From positions 1,860,001 to 1,924,000 of the forward strand of contig NZ_CP034159.1 in assembly GCF_003860585.1 (NCBI RefSeq): a stretch of DNA of 64,000 bases. Reading direction: 5' to 3'. Positions 7,696-16,494 of the stretch are shown piece after piece (position 1 is the stretch's first letter; each line of letters begins with the position of its first letter). A program made the position numbers and the translations under genes. The notes beneath the pieces were generated by a model. The model was not told the DNA's origin, did not search any database, and saw only the letters and a program-made list of their open reading frames with translations. The DNA is from Kaistella carnis (lineage in GTDB: Bacteria > Bacteroidota > Bacteroidia > Flavobacteriales > Weeksellaceae).

Positions 7696-9081
7696 ATGAA
7701 CAAATTTAAACTCATACTGGCTTTCTCATTTTGGACTCTTTTAACGGCAGTAAGCTGTAACAGAGACGACATTAATTTTGAAAGTCCTTCACAAATGCTC
7801 CGTTTTTCCGCAGACACCGTTTTTTTGGACACCGTTTACAATCAAGTACGATCCGAAACCTATGCGGTAAAACTCTACAATGACGAAGACAAAGATGTGA
7901 TGATCCCAAAAATCACACTCGAAAGTGGCGCTGGTTCTCTCTATAGGATTAATGTTGACGGACAATCCGGAACTGACTTTAGCAATATTCCTTTGCGAAA
8001 AAAAGACAGTCTTTATATCTTCGTTGAAATTGCGCCGATCGCCAATGCACCGGAAGCTATTGCTGAAGACCGAATCAACATTCAGACCCCGGCAGGAAAC
8101 CAAAACATCACTTTATTCTCGGTTGTACAAGATGCTGAGTTTTTTATTGAGAGTAAAACGAATCCGAATATTTTAAGTTCCAACACGACCTGGACTAACA
8201 ATAAGGCGAAAATTATTTTCGGGAATCTTACTCTTGAAGAAGGTAAAACCCTCGATATTCAAGAAGGAACAAAAGTTTATTTCCATAAAAACAGTGGGAT
8301 AAGAATTTCTAAAAACGCCAAACTCAACGTTAACGGTGATCTGGGAAATGAAGTTATTTTCCGTGGCGATCGAAATGATCCGCGGTACGACACGATCCCT
8401 AAAAACTGGAATGGAATTTTGATGGATACGAATTCCACTTTAAATATGAATTACGCAAAGGTTTTCGGCGGAACCCGCGGACTTGAATTAATGGGAGCAA
8501 CTGCGGTCATCGAGAATTCGATTTTTCACACGCATCAGGAATTTGGAATTTTTGCTGTGAATTCAGTAGTTACGGCGAATAATCTTGTCATGAATAATTG
8601 CGGCGAGGCAAATTTTGGAATTTTTAAAGGTGGAACGTATAACATCACGCACGCTACTCTGGCGAATTACTGGGACTTAAATTCGGCACTGCCAGGTTTG
8701 GGATTGTACGCGACAAATGAATATGACAATGGAACTTCTGTCGAACAGGGTGCGTTGACTTTGAATATTAAAAATTCGATTATTTATACGTCACAAGAAA
8801 ACGCGGTGGTCTTTCAGCCAACTGCCGGCCAAACATTTAATTATGTTTTCCAAAATTCATTATTAAAGTATGGCAACGGATCTAATTACGATTTAGGTTC
8901 CGGTTCTATTAAAAATGAAGATCCTAAATTCCAGAATTATTTTACGCAGAAAATGAATTTGCGATTAAAGGATGATTCTCCGGCCAAAGGAAAAGGAAGT
9001 GTGGCAGTGGCCGCAACTGTTCCTTTCGATATTGTAAAGGTTTCAAGAACAGTCAGTCCAAGCATGGGCGCTTATCAATAA
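7696..9081 (+). CDS. Lipoprotein with right-handed beta-helix domain
   Basis: A 461-residue protein with a lipoprotein signal (lipid-modified Cys22 in TAVSCNRDD). Residues 30-150 contain FSADTVFLDTVYN and KLYNDEDKDVMI, which look like an Ig-like/DUF1573-like beta domain. From about residue 180 onward, repeated short strands (LTLEEGKTLDIQEGTKVYFH, NAKLNVNGDLGNEVIFRGD) are typical of a parallel beta-helix, ending in a PAKGKGSVA turn and GAYQ. This is a common surface lipoprotein type in Flavobacteriia; its ligand or substrate is unknown. It is transcribed in the same direction as the mazG-aroA-SDR genes but is separated from them by a repeat element. Confidence 0.85.
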   Translation: MNKFKLILAFSFWTLLTAVSCNRDDINFESPSQMLRFSADTVFLDTVYNQVRSETYAVKLYNDEDKDVMIPKITLESGAGSLYRINVDGQSGTDFSNIPLRKKDSLYIFVEIAPIANAPEAIAEDRINIQTPAGNQNITLFSVVQDAEFFIESKTNPNILSSNTTWTNNKAKIIFGNLTLEEGKTLDIQEGTKVYFHKNSGIRISKNAKLNVNGDLGNEVIFRGDRNDPRYDTIPKNWNGILMDTNSTLNMNYAKVFGGTRGLELMGATAVIENSIFHTHQEFGIFAVNSVVTANNLVMNNCGEANFGIFKGGTYNITHATLANYWDLNSALPGLGLYATNEYDNGTSVEQGALTLNIKNSIIYTSQENAVVFQPTAGQTFNYVFQNSLLKYGNGSNYDLGSGSIKNEDPKFQNYFTQKMNLRLKDDSPAKGKGSVAVAATVPFDIVKVSRTVSPSMGAYQ

Positions 9082-9132
9082 AACAAACTGATTTTTCCAA
9101 CTTGGAGAGATCTTTTTAATAGTACGAAATCT

Positions 9133-9225
9133 GCAGCCCGACTTGAACGGAAATCCTTTTTTTTTCGGGAATGGCAGAAGCAAGGCAAAAAAAAAGATTG
9201 GGAGTGGAAGGCGGAAATGTCTGCC
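9133..9225 (+). repeat. Dispersed palindromic repeat, copy A
   Basis: Begins GCAGCCCGACTTGA, then CGGAAATCC, an inner T-tract/A-tract hairpin, GATTGGGA, GGAAGGCGGAAAT and CTGCC. The two arms and the sequence after the inner hairpin are nearly identical to copy B at 25453-25543 in inverted orientation, while the inner loop differs. It lies between the beta-helix lipoprotein and mazG, and no protein is encoded. Confidence 0.8.
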
Positions 9226-9242
9226 CTAAAAACTAAAAATAT

Positions 9243-9575
9243 ATGGAGATCACCAAACTTCAGCAAGAGGTTGATGAATGGATTAAAAATGTTGGGGTTC
9301 GCTATTTTAACGAACTCACCAATATGGCGATGCTGACGGAAGAAGTAGGCGAAGTTGCGCGTATTATTGCGAGAAGATACGGGGAACAGAGCGAAAAAGA
9401 ATCGGATAAAACCAAAGATTTGGGCGAAGAGTTGGCGGATGTTTTATTTGTAACTTTATGTTTGGCCAATCAAACCGGAACGAATTTGCAGGAAGCGTTT
9501 GACCGAAAAATGAAGGTGAAAACCGAGCGCGACAAAGAGCGCCATCAAAATAATAAAAAATTGAAGGGAGAATGA
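9243..9575 (+). CDS. MazG-like nucleotide pyrophosphohydrolase
   Basis: A 110-residue single-domain MazG-type protein. The metal-binding helices are recognisable: LTEEVGEVAR (EExxE type) at residues 31-40 and DLGEELADVLF (ExxD type) at 59-69. Such enzymes hydrolyse (d)NTPs, possibly damaged ones, to monophosphates. It starts 17 bp after the repeat at 9133-9225 and lies 40 bp upstream of aroA, so the two may be cotranscribed. Confidence 0.93.
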   Translation: MEITKLQQEVDEWIKNVGVRYFNELTNMAMLTEEVGEVARIIARRYGEQSEKESDKTKDLGEELADVLFVTLCLANQTGTNLQEAFDRKMKVKTERDKERHQNNKKLKGE

Positions 9576-9615
9576 TGGTAATCTTCACCGGGAAATTATG
9601 GAAATCGTTTAAAAA

Positions 9616-10848
9616 ATGAAGCTGGAAAAATCAGACTTAAAAGACAATGTCACCATTGAAATAAGCGGTTCGAAAAGTATTTCGAATCGTCTTTTGATTT
9701 TGAGTCATCTTTTTGAGAATACCATTATGATCGAGAATCTCTCCAATTCTCAAGATACTCAACTTTTGCAGGAGGCACTCAGCAGCGATGCTGAAATTAT
9801 TGATATTCACCATGCCGGCACCGCGATGCGTTTTCTAACGTCGTACTTTGCCTTACAGGAAGGAAGAATTACTGTATTAACAGGTTCTGAGCGCATGAAA
9901 GAAAGACCGATTGGATCACTGGTAGATGCTTTGCGACACTTAGGCGCCGACATCACTTACGTCGAAAAAGAGGGTTTTCCGCCTTTAAAAATTATCGGAA
10001 AAAGATTAGATAAAAGCTCAGTTTCTATTCCGGCAAATATTTCGAGTCAGTTTATTTCTTCTCTGCTCTTGGTTGGATCAAAACTGGAAAATGGTCTGGA
10101 GATTGATCTGGAAGGGAAAATAACGTCGCGACCGTATTTGGAAATGACTTTAAAAATCCTGCGAAGTATTGGAATTGGGACACAATGGGAAGGTCAAATC
10201 ATCAAAATATTTCCAAATATTCAAAGTGAAAAGAATTCTCAGATCATCAAATGTATTACAGAAAGTGATTGGAGCTCCGCTTCTTACTACTATTCCTTAG
10301 CAGCGATTGGTCGAAAATCGATTAATTTAAAAAGCTTCCGGCCTTACTCTCTGCAGGGAGATTCTGATCTGAAAGAAATCTATTGGAATTTCTTTGGTGT
10401 AAATACGATCTCGCAAGGTTCGGAAAGTAAAATTTCGTTACTACCCGAGAGCTCTTTTATATTTCCTGAAAAAATTTACCTGAATATGAATGACTGTCCG
10501 GATATTGCACAAACCCTTTGTGTAACGGCTACAGCATTGCAGATTCCTTTTGAGATTACAGGGTTGGAAACTTTGAAAGTGAAAGAAACAGACCGCTTGG
10601 TGGCCTTAAAAAATGAACTCTTTAAAATCGGCTGTATTTCTGAAATTACCGATGATTCCATTTTTTCACTGAAATTCTTCGAACCAAATTCTCAAATTTC
10701 TATTGAGACTTATAATGATCACCGAATGGCCATGAGTTTCGCACCTTTCTGCCTGATCAAAGAATTAACGATCGAAAACAAAGATGTGGTTGAAAAATCC
10801 TATCCGCAATTCTGGGAAGACTTGGAAAAAGTTCTCGAAAAAAATTAA
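9616..10848 (+). CDS. aroA: 3-phosphoshikimate 1-carboxyvinyltransferase (EPSP synthase)
   Basis: A 410-residue enzyme of the shikimate pathway that joins PEP and shikimate-3-phosphate. Diagnostic segments are GSKSISNRLLIL near residue 18, GTAMRFLTS near 68, ERMKERPIG near 93, the catalytic region NDCPDIAQTL near 294, KETDR near 320 and NDHRMAMSF near 366. The glycine of the usual GSKSxxxR block is present, whereas the common NAGTA form is replaced by HAGTA. It is eight bases upstream of the SDR gene, consistent with a mazG-aroA-SDR transcript. Confidence 0.95.
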   Translation: MKLEKSDLKDNVTIEISGSKSISNRLLILSHLFENTIMIENLSNSQDTQLLQEALSSDAEIIDIHHAGTAMRFLTSYFALQEGRITVLTGSERMKERPIGSLVDALRHLGADITYVEKEGFPPLKIIGKRLDKSSVSIPANISSQFISSLLLVGSKLENGLEIDLEGKITSRPYLEMTLKILRSIGIGTQWEGQIIKIFPNIQSEKNSQIIKCITESDWSSASYYYSLAAIGRKSINLKSFRPYSLQGDSDLKEIYWNFFGVNTISQGSESKISLLPESSFIFPEKIYLNMNDCPDIAQTLCVTATALQIPFEITGLETLKVKETDRLVALKNELFKIGCISEITDDSIFSLKFFEPNSQISIETYNDHRMAMSFAPFCLIKELTIENKDVVEKSYPQFWEDLEKVLEKN

Positions 10849-10856
10849 ATATCAAA

Positions 10857-11645
10857 ATGACTATAATTATCACCGGCACCTCGGCCGGAATTGGTTTTAC
10901 TCTGGCCGAATATTTTGGAAAAAAAGGACATACCGTTTTCGGCTTAAGCAGAAAAATGGTACAATCGGATTATTTCAAAACGATTGCGACCGACATTACA
11001 CACAATGCTCAAGTTCAAAGGGCAATTGCCGAAGTTTTAAAAACGGAATCGAGAATCGACGTGCTGATCAACAATGCCGGTATGGGAATGGTTGGTGCGG
11101 TTGAAGATTCTACTCAAGAGGAAATTCTAAAATTATTTAATCTGAATCTGGTAGGTTCTGTTCAAATGATGACGGCAGTTCTTCCAAAAATGCGAGAACA
11201 GAAATTTGGGAAGATCATCAATATTTCAAGCATTGGGAGTGAAATGGGACTTCCGTTTAGAGGATTTTATTCAGCATCGAAATCTGCTTTGGACAAGGTG
11301 ACAGAAGCAATTCGTTATGAAGTTTCTCCCTGGAATATTGAAGTTTGTACTTTGCATCTCGGGGATATTAAAACAAATATTGCGGAGAATCGCGTTAAAA
11401 CTAAAGTTTCGGAACCGTATCAAAAAACTTTTAACAAAATATATGCGATCATGAATTCTCATGTGGATGAGGGAACAGAACCAATCGAAGTTGCAGAATA
11501 CATTGAGAAATTATTAAATAAAAAAACCTGGAAAGCCCATTTTTACTTCGGTAAATTCGGTCAGAAAATCGGCATTCCTTTGAAATGGATCTTGCCCCAG
11601 AATTTTTATGAAAATTTGATGCGGAAATATAACAAGATGGATTAA
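10857..11645 (+). CDS. Short-chain dehydrogenase/reductase (SDR)
   Basis: A 262-residue classical SDR. The cofactor motif TGTSAGIG is at residues 6-13, NNAG at about 72-75, the catalytic Ser lies in NISSIGS, and YSASK gives the catalytic Tyr and Lys. No Asp in the usual NAD-determining place was identified, and the Arg after GLS favours NADP(H). The substrate is not predictable. It follows aroA by eight bases. The spacer after it contains a hairpin (AAAGAAA/TTTCTTT around 11736-11757) that may terminate the operon. Confidence 0.9.
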   Translation: MTIIITGTSAGIGFTLAEYFGKKGHTVFGLSRKMVQSDYFKTIATDITHNAQVQRAIAEVLKTESRIDVLINNAGMGMVGAVEDSTQEEILKLFNLNLVGSVQMMTAVLPKMREQKFGKIINISSIGSEMGLPFRGFYSASKSALDKVTEAIRYEVSPWNIEVCTLHLGDIKTNIAENRVKTKVSEPYQKTFNKIYAIMNSHVDEGTEPIEVAEYIEKLLNKKTWKAHFYFGKFGQKIGIPLKWILPQNFYENLMRKYNKMD

Positions 11646-11733
11646 GTTGCTCCTCAAACTAACATTTAAATTAAAAGTTCAGCATGGTTAATTTTGATCT
11701 GCTTGCAAAGTATTACTGATGGATTGGCGAAAT

Positions 11734-11758
11734 AAAAAGAAACCGCGATTTCTTTTTT
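11734..11758 (+). terminator. Probable terminator after the SDR gene
   Basis: An A-rich arm (AAAAAGAAA) and a T-rich arm (TTTCTTTTTT) flank CCGCGA, ending in a T run on the plus strand, about 90 bp after the SDR stop. Confidence 0.5.
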
Positions 11759-11825
11759 AAAGAATAATTCCATCTTTAAAATATTCATCGCGGTAATCTA
11801 CTTTGGAAAATTTACTACTACAGGT

Positions 11826-13364
11826 CTATTTATTTTCAGACAATCGTAAAATATCTCCGAAAACCCCTCTGGCTGCAACTTTGGCTCCTGCTCCGGCACC
11901 CCGGATCACGAGCGGATTTTCGCCATAATTTTCGGTATAAATTTTAAAAATAGAATCGGAACCTTTTAACTGTCCGATCTCAGAATTGGCAGGAACAGAA
12001 ATTAACTGAACATCCAATTCGCCCTTTTCCTGTTGCAAATCGCCATGCAATTCCCCTATGAAGCGCAGAACGTGATTTTCTTTCTGGTTCTTTTTTATTT
12101 CCTCAAAATAAGAATCAAGAAGATCTAAACTATTTAGAAACTCATTTTTATTAAGCTTACCTAACTTTTCAGGAATTAAACTTTGGATATTGATATCGGT
12201 GAGTTCGTTAGTTAAATCAAGTTCTCTTGCGAGGATCAAAAGTTTCTTCGCCACATCGTTTCCCGATAAATCTTCCCGTGGATCGTGTGATGTAAAACCT
12301 TTTTCTATGGCTTCTTTTACAATGGTCGAAAACTTTTCCTCCCGAACTGAAAAATTATTGAAAATATAACTCAGCGAGCCTGAGAAGACCCCTTTAATTC
12401 TTGTAATATTCTCTCCTGAAAGATGAAGCAATTTTATTGTGTCGATCAAAGGCAATCCGGCTCCCACATTGGTTTCATAAAGGTATTTCTTATTCTTTTT
12501 TGTCAGAACATTTCTTAGATCCCGGTATTCTGAAATTGGAGCGGTATTGAAAATTTTGTTTGAAGAAACCAGATCAAATCCATTATCTGCCAACCGCGTA
12601 TAATTTTTGACAAAATCTTTGCTCGTGGTATTATCGACTACGATTAGATTTTCAAGCTGATGAAGCTGAGAAAAATGAATAAGCGACTCCACACTTGACT
12701 TTTCTTCAGCAACCGAAACCTCATCGGCCCAGTTTGCATTAAATCCATCTTTATTAAAGGCAATCTTGCGGGAATTTGCCACCGCGACAATTTTTAAATC
12801 AATTTTTTTTCGGTTCCTGATATCTTCTGATTTTTGAAGAACCTGATCAATTAAGGTAGAACCTACTCTGCCATGACCGATGATTGCCAAATGAACTGTT
12901 TTCGGTTTGGAAAAAATCTCAGCCTCGATGATGTTTTTTGATTTTTCATCTTGCGAAGAAGTGACGACCAAATTAATTCTATTCTCTGCCAAAACCTGAT
13001 TTAAAATTAAAGGGAAAATATTATTTCTCGCCAGTTCAGACATTATTTTATTAAAATCCGGAGCCACGAATCCTAAAACAGAAACATTATTAATGCTGAA
13101 AATCTGACTAACTTTTCCTGATTTTCTTTCATTTTCAAATTCCTCGATCAAACAGTTTACGGCTTTTTCGGAATCACTTTCGTTGACTAAAACTGAAATC
13201 CCGTTTTCTACGGCTTGCTGAGAAATAACGCCCACGCTGATTCTGGCGTAAGTCAGTGCTTTGAAGATTCTGCCATCTATTCCGACTTCTCCTAAGAAAT
13301 CTTTTCCTTCGAATTTGATGATTGATCTGTTTTTTAAAATCTTTATTTCGTTCTTATTTTTCAT
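11826..13364 (-). CDS. Homoserine dehydrogenase with ThrA-type ACT region, lacking the aspartokinase domain
   Basis: A 512-residue protein. Residues 1-150 correspond to the regulatory ACT region of bifunctional ThrA/MetL (ISVLGFVAPDFNKIMSELARNNIFPL). Residues 158-512 are homoserine dehydrogenase: NAD(P)-binding AIIGHGRVGST at 160-170, ETNVGAGLPLIDTIK, the GVFSGSLSYIFN motif, and the catalytic-site block EDLSGNDVAKKLLILARELD. It reduces aspartate semialdehyde to homoserine. The N-terminal kinase (about 300 residues) present in ThrA/MetL is absent and no remnant is seen upstream; instead there is a 370-nt leader with an S-box riboswitch, so expression should respond to SAM. It could be a methionine-dedicated enzyme (inference). 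Confidence 0.92.
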   Translation of the reverse strand: MKNKNEIKILKNRSIIKFEGKDFLGEVGIDGRIFKALTYARISVGVISQQAVENGISVLVNESDSEKAVNCLIEEFENERKSGKVSQIFSINNVSVLGFVAPDFNKIMSELARNNIFPLILNQVLAENRINLVVTSSQDEKSKNIIEAEIFSKPKTVHLAIIGHGRVGSTLIDQVLQKSEDIRNRKKIDLKIVAVANSRKIAFNKDGFNANWADEVSVAEEKSSVESLIHFSQLHQLENLIVVDNTTSKDFVKNYTRLADNGFDLVSSNKIFNTAPISEYRDLRNVLTKKNKKYLYETNVGAGLPLIDTIKLLHLSGENITRIKGVFSGSLSYIFNNFSVREEKFSTIVKEAIEKGFTSHDPREDLSGNDVAKKLLILARELDLTNELTDINIQSLIPEKLGKLNKNEFLNSLDLLDSYFEEIKKNQKENHVLRFIGELHGDLQQEKGELDVQLISVPANSEIGQLKGSDSIFKIYTENYGENPLVIRGAGAGAKVAARGVFGDILRLSENK

Positions 13365-13560
13365 AAATGCTGGTATTTAAAGTTGATGAAGTTGGCGGTA
13401 TTCCATTAAAAAAATCTTACAACGTCGAATGAATATCCAACAAAGGATGTTGTACCAAAATGTTTGGAACAGAATATAAATGCCGACTGAATGGGATATG
13501 ACAAATGAATATCTGGAATTTCTCCTGATATTAAATATTGAATATTGAGTTTGATATGTT

Positions 13561-13607
13561 GTAGCGAAGTTTTCAATTTTTCTTAAAATTAAAATTGAAA
13601 ATGCTAC
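13561..13607 (-). promoter_or_regulatory. Long hairpin downstream of the SAM-I aptamer (candidate expression platform)
   Basis: GTAGC pairs with GCTAC and TTTTCAATTTT with AAAATTGAAAA, giving a stem interrupted by a short bulge. It lies just 3' of the aptamer on the minus strand. No clear T-tract follows, so a simple intrinsic terminator is not certain. Confidence 0.5.
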
Positions 13608-13629
13608 CTGAGAAAGGTAAAATAGTTTC

Positions 13630-13731
13630 TGTTATCTCTTCCCAAATAGGGATAGAATGTAGCACCTTCTCCGTTTCCGAAGGGTTGCTAAGGTTTCATT
13701 GAGTCTAATCTCTCCACCTTTCTTAATAACA
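13630..13731 (-). ncRNA. SAM-I (S-box) riboswitch aptamer
   Basis: On the minus strand: P1 arm TGTTAT, then AAGAAAGGTGGAGAGATTAG, ACTCAATGAAACC, TTAGCAACC, a short variable hairpin, GGTGCTACATTC, GGGAAGAGATAACA. The conserved AGGTGGAG, ATGAAACC, GCAACC, GGTGCTA and GAGATAA blocks and the closing P1 pairing are diagnostic of the S-box class. It controls the homoserine dehydrogenase gene whose ATG lies about 265 nt downstream. Confidence 0.93.
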
Positions 13732-13818
13732 TTTTCAAATATGTAAATGAACTTATTTCGATGCAAAGAAAAGCATTAAATTCAAATATTACAAATTTCC
13801 CGAATTTTATTTATTCCT

Positions 13819-13826
13819 TAGTTTTG
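13819..13826 (+). promoter_or_regulatory. -7 promoter element TAGTTTTG for the MGH1-like glycosidase
   Basis: An exact TAnnTTTG match 18 bp before the ATG at 13845. It lies downstream of the alternative in-frame ATG at 13761, which argues for the shorter protein. Confidence 0.6.
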
Positions 13827-13844
13827 CACCAGAAATTATTTATA

Positions 13845-16469
13845 ATGACGACGGAGAAAGAGAGAATGCTCGATAAGAATTGGAAAACCTGGGGACCTTA
13901 TCTCAGCAACAGACAGTGGGGAACGGTGCGTGAGGATTATAGCCATAATGGAAACGCCTGGGGTTACACGACTTACAGCGACGCTATTGGCCGAACTTAC
14001 CGATGGAGCGAAGATGGAATTGCCGGGATTTGTGATAACAAACAAAAGATTTGTTTTGCCTTTTCTTTTTGGAACCGCAAAGATAAAATGATTAAGGAAC
14101 GGTTTTTCGGCTTGAGCAATCACGAAGGTAATCATGGGGAAGACATTAAGGAAATTTTCTATTATTTAGACAATACGCCTACGCATTCCTACATGAAAAT
14201 GGTGTATAAATATCCGATCAATGAATTTCCTTACGACGATTTAATTGCGGAAAATGGCCGACGATCTAAACATGAGTCAGAATATGAATTGGTAGATACC
14301 GGGATTTTTAATGATGATCGTTATTTTGATATTTTCATTGAATATGCTAAAATAAATCATGATGATTATTTAATTCGTGTCACTGTAAAAAACAGAAGCG
14401 GACAAAAAGCACCCTTGGTTATTCTTCCAACGATTTGGTTTAGAAACAACTGGAGTTGGGGTCACGGAGAATATGAACCTCAACTAAAATCTTCGGCGAG
14501 TGGCGACATTGAAATTCATCATGAATCTTTGCCGGTTATAAAACTGTATTCAAGAGATCAAAATACAGAAGCACTTTTTTGTAATAATGAAAGTAATCCC
14601 GCAATCATTTCCGGTGCAAGCAGCGAACCAAGATACTATAAAGACGGTATAAATAATTTCTTAGTTCATAACGACAAAGATGCAATGAACCCTGACAAAA
14701 CGGGAACGAAAGCCTGTTTCGTAATCAATACAGAAATCGACGCTGGCGGAAGTCAATCTTTCGATTTCCGATTGAGTCCACATGATATGGAAAATGCCTT
14801 CTTTGACTTCGACGATGTTTTTAGTTTAAGACAAAAAGAAGCCGATGAATTTTACGGTGAAATCCAAAAAGAGATTACGGATGAAGAAGAAAAAATGATT
14901 CAAAGACAGGCATTTGCAGGTTTACTTTGGAACAAACAATTCTATCATTATAATGTTTCTAAGTGGTTGAAAGGAGATCCTAAATTTGATGCACCGAGAA
15001 ACCTGGACCATCACGTGCGAAATTTGGAATGGGAACATATGCAGAATAAGGATATTATTTCGATGCCTGATAAGTGGGAATATCCTTGGTTTGCGACTTG
15101 GGATCTGGCTTTTCACTGTGTACCTTATGCTATTTTAGATTCCGGTTTTGCAAAACATCAATTAAAATTGTTGACGAAAGAATGGTATATTCATCCGAAT
15201 GGGCAGTTGCCGGCGTACGAGTGGGATTTCAGTGATGTAAATCCTCCTGTTCATGCTTGGTCTACTTTCCGGGTTTTTAAAATTGATCAAATGATTAATG
15301 GGAAACCTGATGTTCCTTTTTTGGAAAGTGTTTTTCAAAAATTACTATTGAATTTCACCTGGTGGGTTAACCGAAAAGATAAAAACGGAAATAATGTTTT
15401 TGGTGGCGGATTTTTAGGGTTGGATAATATTGGGGCCTTTGACCGAAATATGGAATTCAAAAACGGAGACCATTTAGAGCAAGCCGACGGGACAAGTTGG
15501 ATGGCGATGTACGCTTTGAATATGATGCGGATTTCAATGGAACTGTCTCTTTATAATCCGATTTATGAAGATATGGCGATTAAGTTTTTCGAACATTACT
15601 TATATATTGCCGAAGCCATGGATAATCTGGGGGAAACTAAAAATGGTCTGTGGAACGAAGAAGATGGCTTTTTCTACGACCTTCTGCAATTGAATAACGG
15701 TGATTCTGTTTCTCTAAAACTGCGAAGCATTGTGGGCCTTATACCAATGTTTGCGGTGGAAGTTGTAGAACATACTTTACTTGAAAAACTCCCTAATTTC
15801 CGCAAGAGAATGGATTGGATTCTGAAGAACAAGCCGGAACTCGCTAATTTAGTTTCCCACTGGGAAGTGGAGGGTAAAGGTGGAAAACACTTAATGAGCG
15901 TATTAAGGAAAACCAGGTTGACCCGAATTCTGCAGCGAATGGCTGACGAAAAGGAATTTCTCTCTCCCTACGGCATTAGATCGATGTCCAAAGTTTATGA
16001 AGATAATCCTTACACCTTTTCAGTCGATGGAAAAGATTTCAAAGTGAAATATACTCCCGCTGAAAGTGACAGCAGCATGTTCGGCGGAAACAGCAACTGG
16101 CGCGGTCCGATTTGGTTCCCAATTAACTTCCTGATTGTAGAAAGTTTACAGCGTTTCCATTATTATTATGGCGACAGTTTGCAAATCGAATATCCGACCA
16201 ACAGCGGTGAAAGTCGCAATCTTGATTTTGTGGCGACCGATTTAAGCAAACGACTCTACTCTATTTTCAGTAAAGATGAACATGGAAACCGACCTTTCAA
16301 TGGTGGAAATGATTTATTAAATCACAATGAATTCTTTAAAAATTACATGATGTTTCACGAATATTTCAATGGCGATACCGGCGAAGGAATTGGTGCCTCT
16401 CACCAAACCGGCTGGACGGCGACGATTGCGAAATTGATTCAACCGAGAATGGGCTCGAGGTCGAGATAA
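13845..16469 (+). CDS. MGH1/GH63-like glycoside hydrolase
   Basis: An 874-residue protein without a signal peptide, so probably cytoplasmic. The C-terminal half is an (alpha/alpha)6 glucosidase domain: WEYPWFATWDLAFHCVPYAILD, NPPVHAWSTFRVF, FGGGFLGLDNIGAFDR, DGTSWMAMYALNMMRIS and GNSNWRGPIWFP all fit the GH63/MGH1-like group. The N-terminal part (WKTWGPYLSNRQWGTVREDYS) is typical of large bacterial 'glucosidase' members. The substrate is unknown; alpha-glucosides are likely for the family. An in-frame ATG 28 codons upstream (13761) would put the promoter element inside the gene, so 13845 is preferred. The gene is divergent from the riboswitch-controlled gene. Confidence 0.85.
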   Translation: MTTEKERMLDKNWKTWGPYLSNRQWGTVREDYSHNGNAWGYTTYSDAIGRTYRWSEDGIAGICDNKQKICFAFSFWNRKDKMIKERFFGLSNHEGNHGEDIKEIFYYLDNTPTHSYMKMVYKYPINEFPYDDLIAENGRRSKHESEYELVDTGIFNDDRYFDIFIEYAKINHDDYLIRVTVKNRSGQKAPLVILPTIWFRNNWSWGHGEYEPQLKSSASGDIEIHHESLPVIKLYSRDQNTEALFCNNESNPAIISGASSEPRYYKDGINNFLVHNDKDAMNPDKTGTKACFVINTEIDAGGSQSFDFRLSPHDMENAFFDFDDVFSLRQKEADEFYGEIQKEITDEEEKMIQRQAFAGLLWNKQFYHYNVSKWLKGDPKFDAPRNLDHHVRNLEWEHMQNKDIISMPDKWEYPWFATWDLAFHCVPYAILDSGFAKHQLKLLTKEWYIHPNGQLPAYEWDFSDVNPPVHAWSTFRVFKIDQMINGKPDVPFLESVFQKLLLNFTWWVNRKDKNGNNVFGGGFLGLDNIGAFDRNMEFKNGDHLEQADGTSWMAMYALNMMRISMELSLYNPIYEDMAIKFFEHYLYIAEAMDNLGETKNGLWNEEDGFFYDLLQLNNGDSVSLKLRSIVGLIPMFAVEVVEHTLLEKLPNFRKRMDWILKNKPELANLVSHWEVEGKGGKHLMSVLRKTRLTRILQRMADEKEFLSPYGIRSMSKVYEDNPYTFSVDGKDFKVKYTPAESDSSMFGGNSNWRGPIWFPINFLIVESLQRFHYYYGDSLQIEYPTNSGESRNLDFVATDLSKRLYSIFSKDEHGNRPFNGGNDLLNHNEFFKNYMMFHEYFNGDTGEGIGASHQTGWTATIAKLIQPRMGSRSR

Positions 16470-16494
16470 GAAGGCAAAATAAAAAATAAAAAAT

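Noticed and set aside
13761..13844. N-terminal extension of the MGH1-like glycosidase
   Set aside because: Contains the TAGTTTTG promoter element and unlikely composition; the ATG at 13845 fits better.
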